Below are positions 8,000 to 16,351 of a DNA stretch of 64,000 nucleotides, piece after piece. Under the pieces are notes generated by a model. It was given only the letters and a program-made list of their open reading frames with translations, was not told the origin of the DNA and made no database searches. The position numbers and the translations under genes are program-made. Position 1 is the first letter of the stretch. Each line of letters opens with the position of its first letter. The stretch comes from an uncultured Marinococcus sp. (GTDB taxonomy: Bacteria; Bacillota; Bacilli; Bacillales; Marinococcaceae), in assembly GCF_947493875.1 (NCBI RefSeq), contig NZ_CANLSU010000008.1, positions 38,630 through 102,629 on the forward strand, written 5' to 3'.

Positions 8000-10538
8000 T
8001 GGTATTCTCTCCTTTGTCGATTGCTTTCTGGTACTTTCGGCGTTCGTTTTTAATAGCATCTTTCGTTTGGGTCATCATTCGTTCGGGTATCCATTCCGCT
8101 TCGTTCCATTCGGTTAACGAAGCCTCGCACTCGCCCACATTCATCTGATGCACGTCTAAAGGGACTTGCTGATCTAATATCTGCAACAGGGTCGCATCTA
8201 TCACCTCTTGAACGGACTTGCTTTCAAAGGCCGCCGCTTCATCACTGATGCCTACGGCCTGTTTCGGTGCTTCATCATCGGCCGATTGGTTGTTGTCAGC
8301 TTCCCCCTGTTGTACTTCGGAAGAAGGTGCTTGTGGTTGATCTTGCTTTGGCCCGTCTTGATTGGCCGAGCCGTGATCGGTGTTTTCGTCCTCGAATCGG
8401 TAAATCACCTTTTGAAGATTGAGGTCGGTGTGTTTGCAGTTAATATCAATGTCCTCCAGGTCGATGTCGGTATTAAACTGGTTGCTTAAATACTCATACC
8501 GGAATTTCATCCGGGTCTTGCCGTGGTTGTAAATCGGGTACGGCGTCACGTTCTCCCGGTTCAAGTCCTCCCGTTTGATGCCACGGTACACCACCATTTC
8601 GCCGGGTTTTAAACGTCCGAGTTCGGACGCATCCAACAGGCGGCGGCCATCGGTCCCTTCGGTTTTGTTTTTATCCGTACTCAATGTACTCCCGGACCGA
8701 CTGTTGGAGCTGATCGTTTTTTCGCCCAGCAGTTTGGAAAATTCCTCGTTCGTTTCGTAGTCGGTCGAAAGCAGATACATTTTATTCGCACAGTTGCCAA
8801 TGATGTTGTCGGCTTCCTTGTCGTATTTGTGCTTGATCTGCGACAGGTCCTGCACGACCAGATTAAAGTGAATCCGGCGGCCGAGACTGACCGTAATCAT
8901 GTTGCCCATGTCCGAGATCGAGGGCATGTTCCCAAATTCATCTAAAATAAAGATGACCTGCCGGATGCACTTCCGGCCCGGTGTGAAGTAGGAGGTTTTT
9001 GCCAGTTCGGTGTACAGCTGCTTGACGTATAAGGACGCAATCACATGCAGGGAAGTATCGTCATCCGGTGTTAATAGAAAAACGGCCGTTGGCTTCGTGA
9101 AGTGTTCAAATTCCCGGAGGGCGACAGCTCCCTGCTCACCGCCCTGTTGGTCGTTCTCGACCTTGTACGTGACTGTTCCAGTTTCTTCGTTAATCGCTTT
9201 GACTATCACCGTAAGGGTTGCGCCTGTTTTATGATCGTGAAACGTGACGGTTTGGCCTTTGTTCAGTGATCGGTCATGACTGAACTTGAACAAACCATTC
9301 GTATTTGCTCGGGTTCGTTCCGTTCCTTCCGGGAACGTGGCCGTGACTTCGCCCTGCGCCGATGCAAAGCCCGTGATGTGCTTGCCAAACCCGACCTTTC
9401 GCATATCAAACGAATGGTGCGAGGTCATTTTCGCAATCGGTGTGAGCGTAAAAATGCTCAACTTATCAAACGCATTGGCATAAATCCCGGCGACCGTCTG
9501 GCCCGCCCCACTCGCGAATTTCACCGTGGCATACTGAAGTTTGGCCGGATGGCTTGCTGGCAGACTGTCAAAAAAGTCGTCCAGTCCCGTTCGTGTATTG
9601 CCTTTCTCATCGGCGGTCTGTTGGCTTGCCAGTTCGTTAAGGGTGTTTGCCACGGAGTACATGGTGATTTTTTCCGGGTGGTCCGGCAGGTTCTTTTCGC
9701 ACAGCCCCAAAATCAACGCTGTGCATAAGGAACTGGCCGAATCCTGCCAGAACTTGTCTTTGGCTTCCGGGTCGGCATACAGCATGTGAGCGATCGCCTT
9801 CGCATGTTGTTCGGCCTTCCCCAAATCCCCTTCCTCATAGGCATCAATCACCATGCGGAGGATCTGAAAACTCATGGACCGAATTTCCGGTTCGATCAAG
9901 TTCAGGGCTTCTACATGATAGCCCCGGCGTTCGAGGGTTGCCTTCGATGCCGCCAAAATTTCACCTTTGGGATCATTTAAAACCATAGACGCCTTCTGTT
10001 CGGCCCGGGAGTAAATGTCGATCATCGGAAACATGCCGATTTCGCCTTTACCACTTCTGGTTGTTCCTATCCATAAGTTATTGCTTTTGGAATCATCAAT
10101 GTAGATGCGGTCCTCGTACCGGGACACCGGAACACCGCCTTCGCCCGGAAAACGCGGTTCTTCTTCCGTTTCTTTTTCGGGGATCGCTTTGTACTGCTGT
10201 TGAATCTCTTTGAGAGACGTAAAGCGACTGGAGCCTTTGGCATCCCCTTCGGTGATGTCTTTAAAATTACTCCGTAGTTTGTAATAGAAGATGCCGCCCA
10301 CGATCAGCGTTGCGATAAACATAAATAGATAACCAAGCGCCGGAATATCCGAGGTCGTAAATAACAGCCCCAGGAAGTTAAAAGAGACGCCGGGAGGGTC
10401 GGGGTTGCCAAGCCCTTGAAGCAGGTTGCGAACGTTCGTGATACAAAAATTAATTAGCGTATTAGATAATAGAAAAAACACCAACGCCCCGAGCAACGCC
10501 AGAATCCCGTGAGCCTTTTTCGTTTTGAGTATCTTCAT
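7968..10538 (-). CDS. VirD4/TraG-family type IV coupling protein (TraK/TrsK-like)
   Basis: The 856-residue protein has two N-terminal membrane segments (about 10-35 and 65-88), a Walker A motif GTTRSGKGEIG (near residue 160) and a Walker B stretch VIFILDEFGNMP (near 540). This is the coupling ATPase that brings the relaxase-DNA complex to the secretion channel. Between the two nucleotide-binding halves lies an insert of about 75 residues, rich in Thr, Gly and Lys, with an OB- or SH3-like beta pattern. The last 100 or so residues are acidic and Gln-rich, a common place for substrate recognition. The start has a clear GGAGG ribosome binding site. Confidence 0.93.
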   Translation of the reverse strand: MKILKTKKAHGILALLGALVFFLLSNTLINFCITNVRNLLQGLGNPDPPGVSFNFLGLLFTTSDIPALGYLFMFIATLIVGGIFYYKLRSNFKDITEGDAKGSSRFTSLKEIQQQYKAIPEKETEEEPRFPGEGGVPVSRYEDRIYIDDSKSNNLWIGTTRSGKGEIGMFPMIDIYSRAEQKASMVLNDPKGEILAASKATLERRGYHVEALNLIEPEIRSMSFQILRMVIDAYEEGDLGKAEQHAKAIAHMLYADPEAKDKFWQDSASSLCTALILGLCEKNLPDHPEKITMYSVANTLNELASQQTADEKGNTRTGLDDFFDSLPASHPAKLQYATVKFASGAGQTVAGIYANAFDKLSIFTLTPIAKMTSHHSFDMRKVGFGKHITGFASAQGEVTATFPEGTERTRANTNGLFKFSHDRSLNKGQTVTFHDHKTGATLTVIVKAINEETGTVTYKVENDQQGGEQGAVALREFEHFTKPTAVFLLTPDDDTSLHVIASLYVKQLYTELAKTSYFTPGRKCIRQVIFILDEFGNMPSISDMGNMITVSLGRRIHFNLVVQDLSQIKHKYDKEADNIIGNCANKMYLLSTDYETNEEFSKLLGEKTISSNSRSGSTLSTDKNKTEGTDGRRLLDASELGRLKPGEMVVYRGIKREDLNRENVTPYPIYNHGKTRMKFRYEYLSNQFNTDIDLEDIDINCKHTDLNLQKVIYRFEDENTDHGSANQDGPKQDQPQAPSSEVQQGEADNNQSADDEAPKQAVGISDEAAAFESKSVQEVIDATLLQILDQQVPLDVHQMNVGECEASLTEWNEAEWIPERMMTQTKDAIKNERRKYQKAIDKGENTNAEPISSTTG

Positions 10539-10550
10539 GCTGTCCCTCCT

Positions 10551-11654
10551 TTAAAGGTCGTTTTGTTGCTGTTCGGCTTCTTCTTTCTCCTGTTCCAGTT
10601 CCTCGATCTTATCGGCATCCTCGTCCTCGTCCAGATCGTCGATCTGACTGTTTAGATCATCAATGGTGGACTGATGCTCTTGATAGGTGTCGATGGTCTC
10701 CCGAACGCCATCCGTCTGATGGTTCTGGTAGACCTGTTCAGCTCCTTCCACATCGTCTTGATGCAGGTGGGCTTTTGCCAGCATTTCACTCCGGCGGTTC
10801 GTCATGTCTACGTTGTCGGTGTTCATCACCTTCTCGTAGTTGCCATTCTGATAGGCCAGTTCAAACGCTCCTTCGTCCGTTGGAAACGCATCGTGATAGG
10901 CTTGGAGCGTGTCGGTATTTTTGTTCAATCGAATAAATTCCACGGCCGTGGCTTTGTTGTCGAATAGCTTGTTCATCTGTTGAAACTGCTCCTTATCGGC
11001 TAAAAAACTGGCATAGATATTTCGTTCCTGCGTGGAAAGATCGGTCGGGTCTTTATCTTTGTAGTAATCCAGCAATTCCTGTTCATCCCCCATAAGCGCA
11101 TCTTGATAGGTGCTGACTTTGGCTTCCTGCGTTTCTTTGGTGTTCGTGACTTCCTGCATTTCCGCACTGACCGAGGATAATTGGATGATGAAGAAGGAAA
11201 ACAGGCCAATGGACGCCAGAACGAAAAACGCCGCCACGCCGTACACGGTTTTGCGTTGCCACCGTTTGAGCCGGGACACATAGTTGGCATCCACATTCTC
11301 GTTCGGACTGATCTGTTCCTCGAATTTGTATTTTTCTTCTACCAATGCTTCCATATCTTCCAGAAAGCCCAGCCGCATCCGTTCTTTTTCCTTGCTTGTG
11401 CGAATCTTCGGCAGGTTGTTCTTGATGTGCATGAACAGGTTCGGGGCCTGTTTGCTTCCAAAGGTAAACCGTCCTTCGTACATTTCTTCGTTCAAATCAT
11501 CGTCCAAGACGTAAAAATAAGCCGGAATGGTATCGTTCTGGTCCCGCATTTCCATTTCGATGTTTTGCGAGAGTTCCACCGCTTCATCAAACGGAATCCG
11601 TTGATGCCGGGGAATTTTTGGGTGATTACCTTGCGTAAAATTCACGTACAGCAT
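10551..11654 (-). CDS. Bitopic conjugation-associated membrane protein with TPR-like and coiled-coil C-terminus
   Basis: The 367-residue protein has an N-terminal soluble domain (about 1-125), one membrane segment (about 136-158) and a long external or periplasm-side helical part. The C-terminal part contains repeated helix pairs (about 200-310) and an acidic, Glu/Asp/Gln-rich coiled coil at the end. The plan, a cytoplasmic domain, one span and then a helical tail, resembles EssB/YukC of type VII secretion, and proteins of this shape occur in Gram-positive conjugation loci. The match is by architecture only. The start has AAGGAGGACGAACC before ATG. It lies between the pilin-like gene, with a terminator in between, and virD4. 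Confidence 0.6.
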   Translation of the reverse strand: MLYVNFTQGNHPKIPRHQRIPFDEAVELSQNIEMEMRDQNDTIPAYFYVLDDDLNEEMYEGRFTFGSKQAPNLFMHIKNNLPKIRTSKEKERMRLGFLEDMEALVEEKYKFEEQISPNENVDANYVSRLKRWQRKTVYGVAAFFVLASIGLFSFFIIQLSSVSAEMQEVTNTKETQEAKVSTYQDALMGDEQELLDYYKDKDPTDLSTQERNIYASFLADKEQFQQMNKLFDNKATAVEFIRLNKNTDTLQAYHDAFPTDEGAFELAYQNGNYEKVMNTDNVDMTNRRSEMLAKAHLHQDDVEGAEQVYQNHQTDGVRETIDTYQEHQSTIDDLNSQIDDLDEDEDADKIEELEQEKEEAEQQQNDL

Positions 11655-11680
11655 GGTTCGTCCTCCTTAAAAAAAGCATG

Positions 11681-11706
11681 AAAAAAAGAGCCGCAGAACG
11701 GCTCTT
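11681..11706 (-). terminator. Rho-independent terminator/attenuator after the pilin-like gene
   Basis: Read on the minus strand, the 8-bp stem AAGAGCCG/CGGCTCTT with a 5-base loop is followed directly by a run of T. It lies between the VirB2-like gene (stop at 11737) and the next gene of the same operon (start at 11654). It would reduce transcription of the large channel genes relative to the pilin-like gene. Confidence 0.88.
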
Positions 11707-11736
11707 GCTTCGATGCTAGATAATTATATGATGTCG

Positions 11737-12009
11737 TTAAAAGGATATATTGGAATCAATGGCCTGAGCTATCCCGTAAGCGCCCATGACCACAACCAGT
11801 CCGGCTAAGGCGCCGATAAACCAGCCGACCGATTTCCGCCGACCATTATCGCCACCAAGCATCAAATAATACCCACCTACACATAACGCAATGGCTGCGC
11901 TAATCAAGCCCAATGTTTGAGCCGTGCTTATAATACGTTCCCCTGTCGAAACCAGATCATTGACACCGGTCGACCCGACCACCAGGGATTGTGCCATCCA
12001 TTCTTTCAT
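11737..12009 (-). CDS. VirB2/TrbC-like pilin-type membrane protein
   Basis: This is a 90-residue protein with two hydrophobic segments (about 32-52 and 62-82) joined by a short positively charged loop (GGDNGRRKSVG). The size and two-span plan match VirB2/TrbC pilin-like proteins, and the position at the head of a type IV secretion operon fits. The N-terminus is not a classical long signal peptide. The start is preceded by TAGGAGGGACAATA. A terminator hairpin follows, so this gene may be expressed at a higher level than the channel genes. Confidence 0.72.
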   Translation of the reverse strand: MKEWMAQSLVVGSTGVNDLVSTGERIISTAQTLGLISAAIALCVGGYYLMLGGDNGRRKSVGWFIGALAGLVVVMGAYGIAQAIDSNISF

Positions 12010-12032
12010 TATTGTCCCTCCTAAAGAGTGGT

Positions 12033-12251
12033 TTAGTATCGTTCGTTGTATGATTCGGTGTGTGGATGCGTTGGTTCATTGGTTGGCGTTTTCTCGTTGC
12101 TGTCCTCGTCCAAACCAACAAAGTCCAACAGATGATCGTCAATGTATTTGGTGTGCTGGTCGTGCAACCATTCCTCGTAGTTCACGTTCTGCTTTTCCAT
12201 CATTTTCCGAGCAATATCTTTTTTCTGTTTTTGTTCCTTTCGTCCTGCCAC
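12033..12251 (-). CDS. Small hydrophilic protein, function unknown
   Basis: A GTG at 12251 with GAGGTG five bases upstream gives a 72-residue, highly charged protein: Lys/Glu/Gln-rich at the start, acidic in the middle (HLLDFVGLDEDSNE) and Pro/Thr/His-rich at the end. It begins 13 bases after the lipoprotein gene and ends 23 bases before the pilin-like gene, so it belongs to the operon. A longer reading exists upstream, but it would overlap the lipoprotein gene and lacks a ribosome binding site. No family recognised. Confidence 0.6.
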   Translation of the reverse strand: MAGRKEQKQKKDIARKMMEKQNVNYEEWLHDQHTKYIDDHLLDFVGLDEDSNEKTPTNEPTHPHTESYNERY

Positions 12252-12264
12252 GGAGACACCTCGT

Positions 12265-12696
12265 TTATTCAGCGTATTTTTCGACAAAGGCTTGCAGTTC
12301 ACCCTCATATTCTTCTCGTTGAATGTCGTCCCCGTCCACCTCAAATTCTTCTAATACTTCGCCATCCTCGACGTACACCACATCGTCACTAGGCGTGATT
12401 AAATCCCTGTCTCGACTATCATCATTGGCTCGATCTTTCGTTTCTTGGTCATACTCCCACCCGTTCGTATACGTGAGCGTGGCACTGGTTTCCTCAAATG
12501 CCTGGAACACGTTGTCTTTGGCTTCGTCCACGTCCGGGCTGTAAATATACATCGCAAACCCGGTGAAATCATCAGCGTTGATCGTTTCCATGAACTGATC
12601 GTAGTCCTCGATTTCCTCCGTGGCCGGGCCACCGCAGGCCGACAGCGTGAGAACAGAACCAAGCAACGGCACAAGAGCCAGACCTTTCATTCGCAT
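12265..12696 (-). CDS. Small lipoprotein at the head of the conjugation operon
   Basis: The ATG at 12696 is nine bases after AGGAAAGG and gives a 143-residue protein. Its signal peptide (MRMKGLALVPLLGSVL...) ends in a lipobox LSAC, so Cys21 would be lipid-modified and the mature protein tethered outside the membrane. The mature part is strongly acidic. Being the first gene of the conjugation block, it may have a role in surface or entry exclusion or channel assembly, as lipoproteins in conjugative operons often do, but the sequence itself shows only export and anchoring. Confidence 0.75.
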   Translation of the reverse strand: MRMKGLALVPLLGSVLTLSACGGPATEEIEDYDQFMETINADDFTGFAMYIYSPDVDEAKDNVFQAFEETSATLTYTNGWEYDQETKDRANDDSRDRDLITPSDDVVYVEDGEVLEEFEVDGDDIQREEYEGELQAFVEKYAE

Positions 12697-12991
12697 TACA
12701 AACATCCTTTCCTGTACACGTTTCCCCCTTCCTTCTGGTTCGGTGTTCGGGGACGTTCGCTTTATGGCTGAAAGCGGGAACCCTATGGAAACATGCGTAC
12801 AGCCGAAGCTGTAGCTTCCCAATGCACAACGTTTTAGGCATGCACGAAGAACCAGAAAGAAAAGCGACATTTTACGCCGTCAAAGTAGCGGCGAGTTTTA
12901 GGCTGGAATTCGCAAACCTGCATCGAAGTCGTATATCCTCAAGATCATGCCGGAAAATCAGAAGGACACGCAATATGTAGTTATAGACGTG

Positions 12992-13225
12992 CTATTGATG
13001 TAAGATCAACTCTTCCTCAGGTTTTTTTCGTTTGGCGATCTGACAGCGCTGATGATTCTGTGCAGAACGTACTCGATAGTAAATGTCGGCTAATCGAGCG
13101 ACTTTCCCTTTTCGTTCCACTGCCATACTGCCTTTTAGTTCATAGTATTCATCATCAAATGTGCGGATAAATTTGGCTCGAAAAGCCAACTCACATGAGG
13201 ACACTCTCTGTTGTTTTTGATTCAT
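12992..13225 (-). CDS. Small basic protein, function unknown
   Basis: An ATG at 13225 (GAGGTGAGGG just upstream) opens a 77-residue frame; a GTG three codons earlier is a weaker alternative. The protein is basic and mixed alpha/beta, with one Cys near each end and a KRKKPEEE tail. It stands alone between the conjugation operon (about 300 bases away) and a strong terminator on the other side. I do not recognise it. Confidence 0.5.
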   Translation of the reverse strand: MNQKQQRVSSCELAFRAKFIRTFDDEYYELKGSMAVERKGKVARLADIYYRVRSAQNHQRCQIAKRKKPEEELILHQ

Positions 13226-13335
13226 TTCCCTCACCTCGATATGAAAATCCGTAAAAATTATTATCTTAGTTATTTTTATTTGTGGTTTTGAAACCCTTTC
13301 TTTCCATTTCTAGATTTATTTTAATCAAAAGAAAA

Positions 13336-13375
13336 AACGAAAGGGAGGGTTAAAATACTAACCCTCCCTTTCGTT
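13336..13375. terminator. Bidirectional rho-independent terminator
   Basis: A perfect 16-bp inverted repeat (AACGAAAGGGAGGGTT and its complement, 8-base loop) has A-rich sequence on one side and T-rich sequence on the other. It closes the response regulator gene on the minus strand and isolates the two-component block from the conjugation block. Confidence 0.9.
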
Positions 13376-13404
13376 CTAGTCGCTTACTCACTGTATTGAG
13401 ATTA

Positions 13405-13998
13405 TCAAAAGTTTTTGGCTTTTTTAACCTTTTTCTTTGCCTCTCGGAGTTGCATTTTTATTGTCTCAGGCGATTTAATAAGCTTTTGGGCAATATCCTT
13501 TTTTGTACATCCCTTCTTGTGAAGAATATAAACTTCCTTCTCTGGGGGTGTCAGATCACGCATATCCTTTTCTTGACGATAGGATTTCAATAACGTTTGT
13601 GCTGCATCCCCGTGAATGAGAGGTTTGCCTGCATAAACACTTTGGATCATGATTGGTAAGTCTTCATAAGAATTTTTGGTAATATAATTTACCGCGCCTG
13701 CTTGGAAAGCTTCATCTATCGTGTCTTCATCGTCCCATGATGTTAGGACGATTGCATGATTAAACGATCGTTCTTGAAATGCTTTCGTAAGTTTCAGTCC
13801 TTGTAATTCCTCTTGATCCTTGTCTAAAGATAAATCAATTAAAGCAATATCTATTTGTTTTATATCTATAGCCAATGCTTCTTCATAACTCTTGGCTATC
13901 ACTGAGACATGCATCCCGCCTTGCTGTTCTAAATATTCCAAGAGCAACGTGGACCATATAGAATCATCCTCAATGATAGCTACCCGTATTTGGGGCAT
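13405..13998 (-). CDS. Response regulator, receiver domain plus LuxR-like DNA-binding domain
   Basis: The ATG at 13998 is seven bases after AGGAGG and is preferred to the longer open frame, giving 197 residues. The receiver domain has acidic residues 10-12, a likely phosphorylated Asp55 in IALIDLSLDK and a Lys in NYITKNSYED. The C-terminal half (about 145-197) is a helix-turn-helix of LuxR/sigma-4 type (TPPEKEVYILHKKGCTKKDI) with a basic tail. It overlaps the end of the histidine kinase gene by 29 bases, so the two proteins are made together and form a pair. Target genes are not evident; the only tightly linked partner is the alpha/beta hydrolase upstream. Confidence 0.88.
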   Translation of the reverse strand: MPQIRVAIIEDDSIWSTLLLEYLEQQGGMHVSVIAKSYEEALAIDIKQIDIALIDLSLDKDQEELQGLKLTKAFQERSFNHAIVLTSWDDEDTIDEAFQAGAVNYITKNSYEDLPIMIQSVYAGKPLIHGDAAQTLLKSYRQEKDMRDLTPPEKEVYILHKKGCTKKDIAQKLIKSPETIKMQLREAKKKVKKAKNF

Positions 13999-15337
13999 TA
14001 CTATACCTCCTACTTGTGCCAGGCGAAAACCAGACATATTTGGACTTTGGAAACCATAACGAAAAGGTAGTCCCACGGTTTTTCTGACTTTGAACTGTAA
14101 CGTCTCCACCATGCTGCTGCATAATATTGAAACAATAAGTTAGCCCTAAACCATAGCTTTCCGTCTGCTGTTTTTTTGAATAGAACGGATCCATTACTCG
14201 CTGGCTTTCCAATTTATCCATACCTGGACCGTTATCTGTAATATCTAGCACCATATACTTTCTCGCCTCGTACACATCGATACTTATATCTCCATTTCCT
14301 CTCAGTGCTTCTTTGGCATTCTTAATAATATTATTAATGACTTCCTGAATATGAATAGGATCGCCATAAAACGAATGTTTAGAACGAATGTGAGTATGGA
14401 TCTCGATATTGTCGTCTGCTAACAAAAGTTCTTTTTGAGCAGCTTTTATTAACAAATGCGGATCGAAATTCTCTCGACGTAGTTCAATAGTATCTAATTT
14501 GCTTTGTACTCTTTGCGATAGTTCACGCAAATGCTGGGTGGTTTGCTGCATCATGTGGAGGTTTTCTCGCTGACTTTCCGACAGTAAATCCTGATTAAAT
14601 TGTTTGACCATTAAATCCAATTTACTTACTTCATTTTTAATTGCGTGATTAAATAACGATGTACCGGATTTCTGTGCTTGCACGCTGCGCGACTGCTGCA
14701 CAAATTGCACTTGAACACCAAGAAATCCGTATTTAACAACAAATACACAAAACAATATGAACTGAAATCCAATAATATAGGTATTGTATCGCCACATACC
14801 CGAAATATTCATAGCTTCTAAAAGAATGTTTGTTACAAGTGCAAAAGAAAGAATGGGAACGATAATAATAGCTGTTAATATTTTTTGTTTTTTAATCGAT
14901 AGCTTCGTTTCTTTCCATGCAGTATATACAAGCAGACCGTTGCAAACTAAAACATAGGGGGTAACCCACACGGCAAAAAATTGATGATTCAGTAAAAAAT
15001 CAGGATAAATTTCGGTTGAGAATAACATACTTATAGCAGGCATTAAAAAAAGAATGGTCCATATTTTTTTCATTTTTTGGTTTTGAAATATGTCACTATA
15101 TATAAGCGCAAACATTAAAACAGCTACCGGTGTCCAAAAGTGACCCACCGAGCTCAAAATACTATCGGCAATAAGAATATAGCTTGGCCGATCTGTGCCT
15201 GCTCCTAATACACTGGCCAAGCCACCAGCCCCCCCACCAAATCCGATCGAAGCAGCCCACCGTGTCGTCTCACTATATGGATAAACAGCGATTAAGACCA
15301 ATGCCATGAGCCAAAGCAAAATAACTAGTACTACCAT
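13970..15337 (-). CDS. Membrane sensor histidine kinase with multi-span sensor domain
   Basis: This is a 455-residue protein. Residues 1-205 hold about six or seven membrane segments with very short loops, so the ligand is probably sensed in or at the membrane. The kinase part has an H-box-like SLFNHAIKNEVSKL with His231, an N-box VINNIIKNAKEAL, and the G-boxes DNGPGMD and YGLGLTY. The plan recalls peptide- or lipid-sensing kinases, such as ComP-like or 7TM types. It begins 2 bases after the hydrolase stop without a strong ribosome binding site, suggesting translational coupling to the hydrolase. The gene order hydrolase-kinase-regulator is unusual. Confidence 0.88.
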   Translation of the reverse strand: MVVLVILLWLMALVLIAVYPYSETTRWAASIGFGGGAGGLASVLGAGTDRPSYILIADSILSSVGHFWTPVAVLMFALIYSDIFQNQKMKKIWTILFLMPAISMLFSTEIYPDFLLNHQFFAVWVTPYVLVCNGLLVYTAWKETKLSIKKQKILTAIIIVPILSFALVTNILLEAMNISGMWRYNTYIIGFQFILFCVFVVKYGFLGVQVQFVQQSRSVQAQKSGTSLFNHAIKNEVSKLDLMVKQFNQDLLSESQRENLHMMQQTTQHLRELSQRVQSKLDTIELRRENFDPHLLIKAAQKELLLADDNIEIHTHIRSKHSFYGDPIHIQEVINNIIKNAKEALRGNGDISIDVYEARKYMVLDITDNGPGMDKLESQRVMDPFYSKKQQTESYGLGLTYCFNIMQQHGGDVTVQSQKNRGTTFSLWFPKSKYVWFSPGTSRRYSNAPNTGSYH

Positions 15338-15339
15338 AG

Positions 15340-16314
15340 TTATTGAGGTCTTAAAGATTTTTGAATAAATGCCTTGGTTTCTTTCGCAATAGCCCGTTTT
15401 TTAAAAACAAATCCTGCATGACCGCTGTTGTATATCGAACGTGCCGGTCGCCCCCAGGTTTCCCATAATTTATTTGCATCCTGATTACTTACGTATTGGT
15501 CATGCTTTGCACTCATAAGTAAAATGTTATCTTGAGATATTTTAGGTGTTGCTTCGCTTGGATCAATGATACGCCAATACCCCGCTAAATTTTCGTACTC
15601 TACCCCATGATCTTTCAAATCCTGTTTGATGTACTTGCCAGCCGGCGTGTGGTAAATAGCGTATGACATACGATTAGCATAGAAAACAGAAATCAGAGCA
15701 TCAATCTCTTCTTCCAATGTAGCTAATAAATTAGAAATAAATCCACCTAAACTAATTCCAACGACAATGACTGGCCCCCCATGATACGTTTTCAGCCACT
15801 TTATTAGACCTCGTAGTTCTTGAATGGTCTGCTGGACTGTATCAATTGTTCGAGCAATATTAGCAGAAATCATCATTTCTCCACTATACGAGGAAGCTTC
15901 AGGCTCTCGTTCTAAGTGATATGGCATACAATAATAAAACATATTCCATCCTTGCTTTTGAAACGTCTCGTGAAAAATACTTTTTGTACGATCATGTGAA
16001 TCTGCTCGCCATCCGTGGACAAAGACAATGTTAGGAGCTGACACATGTTGAATATACGCTTCGCCAGACAAAATTTGATTCTCTTTATGCTCTGCTTTGA
16101 TCGCACTTTGAGCTTGAAATGTACCCTCTAAATAATGTTTGCTTGGAAGAAGGTTAAATGAAAGATCAAGATCGGTTGCAGCATAAAATTGTTCTCGTTC
16201 GTCTTGTCTTGGCACCCGCCTGGGAGGAGCATATTGATAATTTTCACTTTTAACTTTGTGAAGTTGGTTTAAAGCATATTTATCGATCCATTTTGCTATC
16301 ATGATTTCAATCAT
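15340..16314 (-). CDS. Alpha/beta hydrolase coupled to a two-component system
   Basis: This 324-residue protein has the alpha/beta-hydrolase marks: an oxyanion-side HGW loop (IVFVHGWRADSH), the nucleophile elbow GISLGG with the likely catalytic Ser, an acidic residue region (LLMSAKHDQYV) and a late His (NSGHAGFVF). It looks like the ABHD18-type branch (VFVHGW with GISLGG) and has no signal peptide, so it should work in the cytoplasm, perhaps at the membrane. An ATG at 16302 is a second possible start with AGGA upstream. As it is coupled to a membrane-sensing kinase, it may make or destroy the signal, or modify a lipid or ester that is sensed. Confidence 0.8.
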   Translation of the reverse strand: MIEIMIAKWIDKYALNQLHKVKSENYQYAPPRRVPRQDEREQFYAATDLDLSFNLLPSKHYLEGTFQAQSAIKAEHKENQILSGEAYIQHVSAPNIVFVHGWRADSHDRTKSIFHETFQKQGWNMFYYCMPYHLEREPEASSYSGEMMISANIARTIDTVQQTIQELRGLIKWLKTYHGGPVIVVGISLGGFISNLLATLEEEIDALISVFYANRMSYAIYHTPAGKYIKQDLKDHGVEYENLAGYWRIIDPSEATPKISQDNILLMSAKHDQYVSNQDANKLWETWGRPARSIYNSGHAGFVFKKRAIAKETKAFIQKSLRPQ

Positions 16315-16351
16315 CCTAACTAAGTATTAAATCTAATTAAAGAATAGCTGA

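Noticed and set aside
12697..12870. Long N-terminal extension of the lipoprotein frame
   Set aside because: It would hide the lipoprotein signal inside the protein; the ATG at 12696 has a good ribosome binding site and gives a proper signal peptide.
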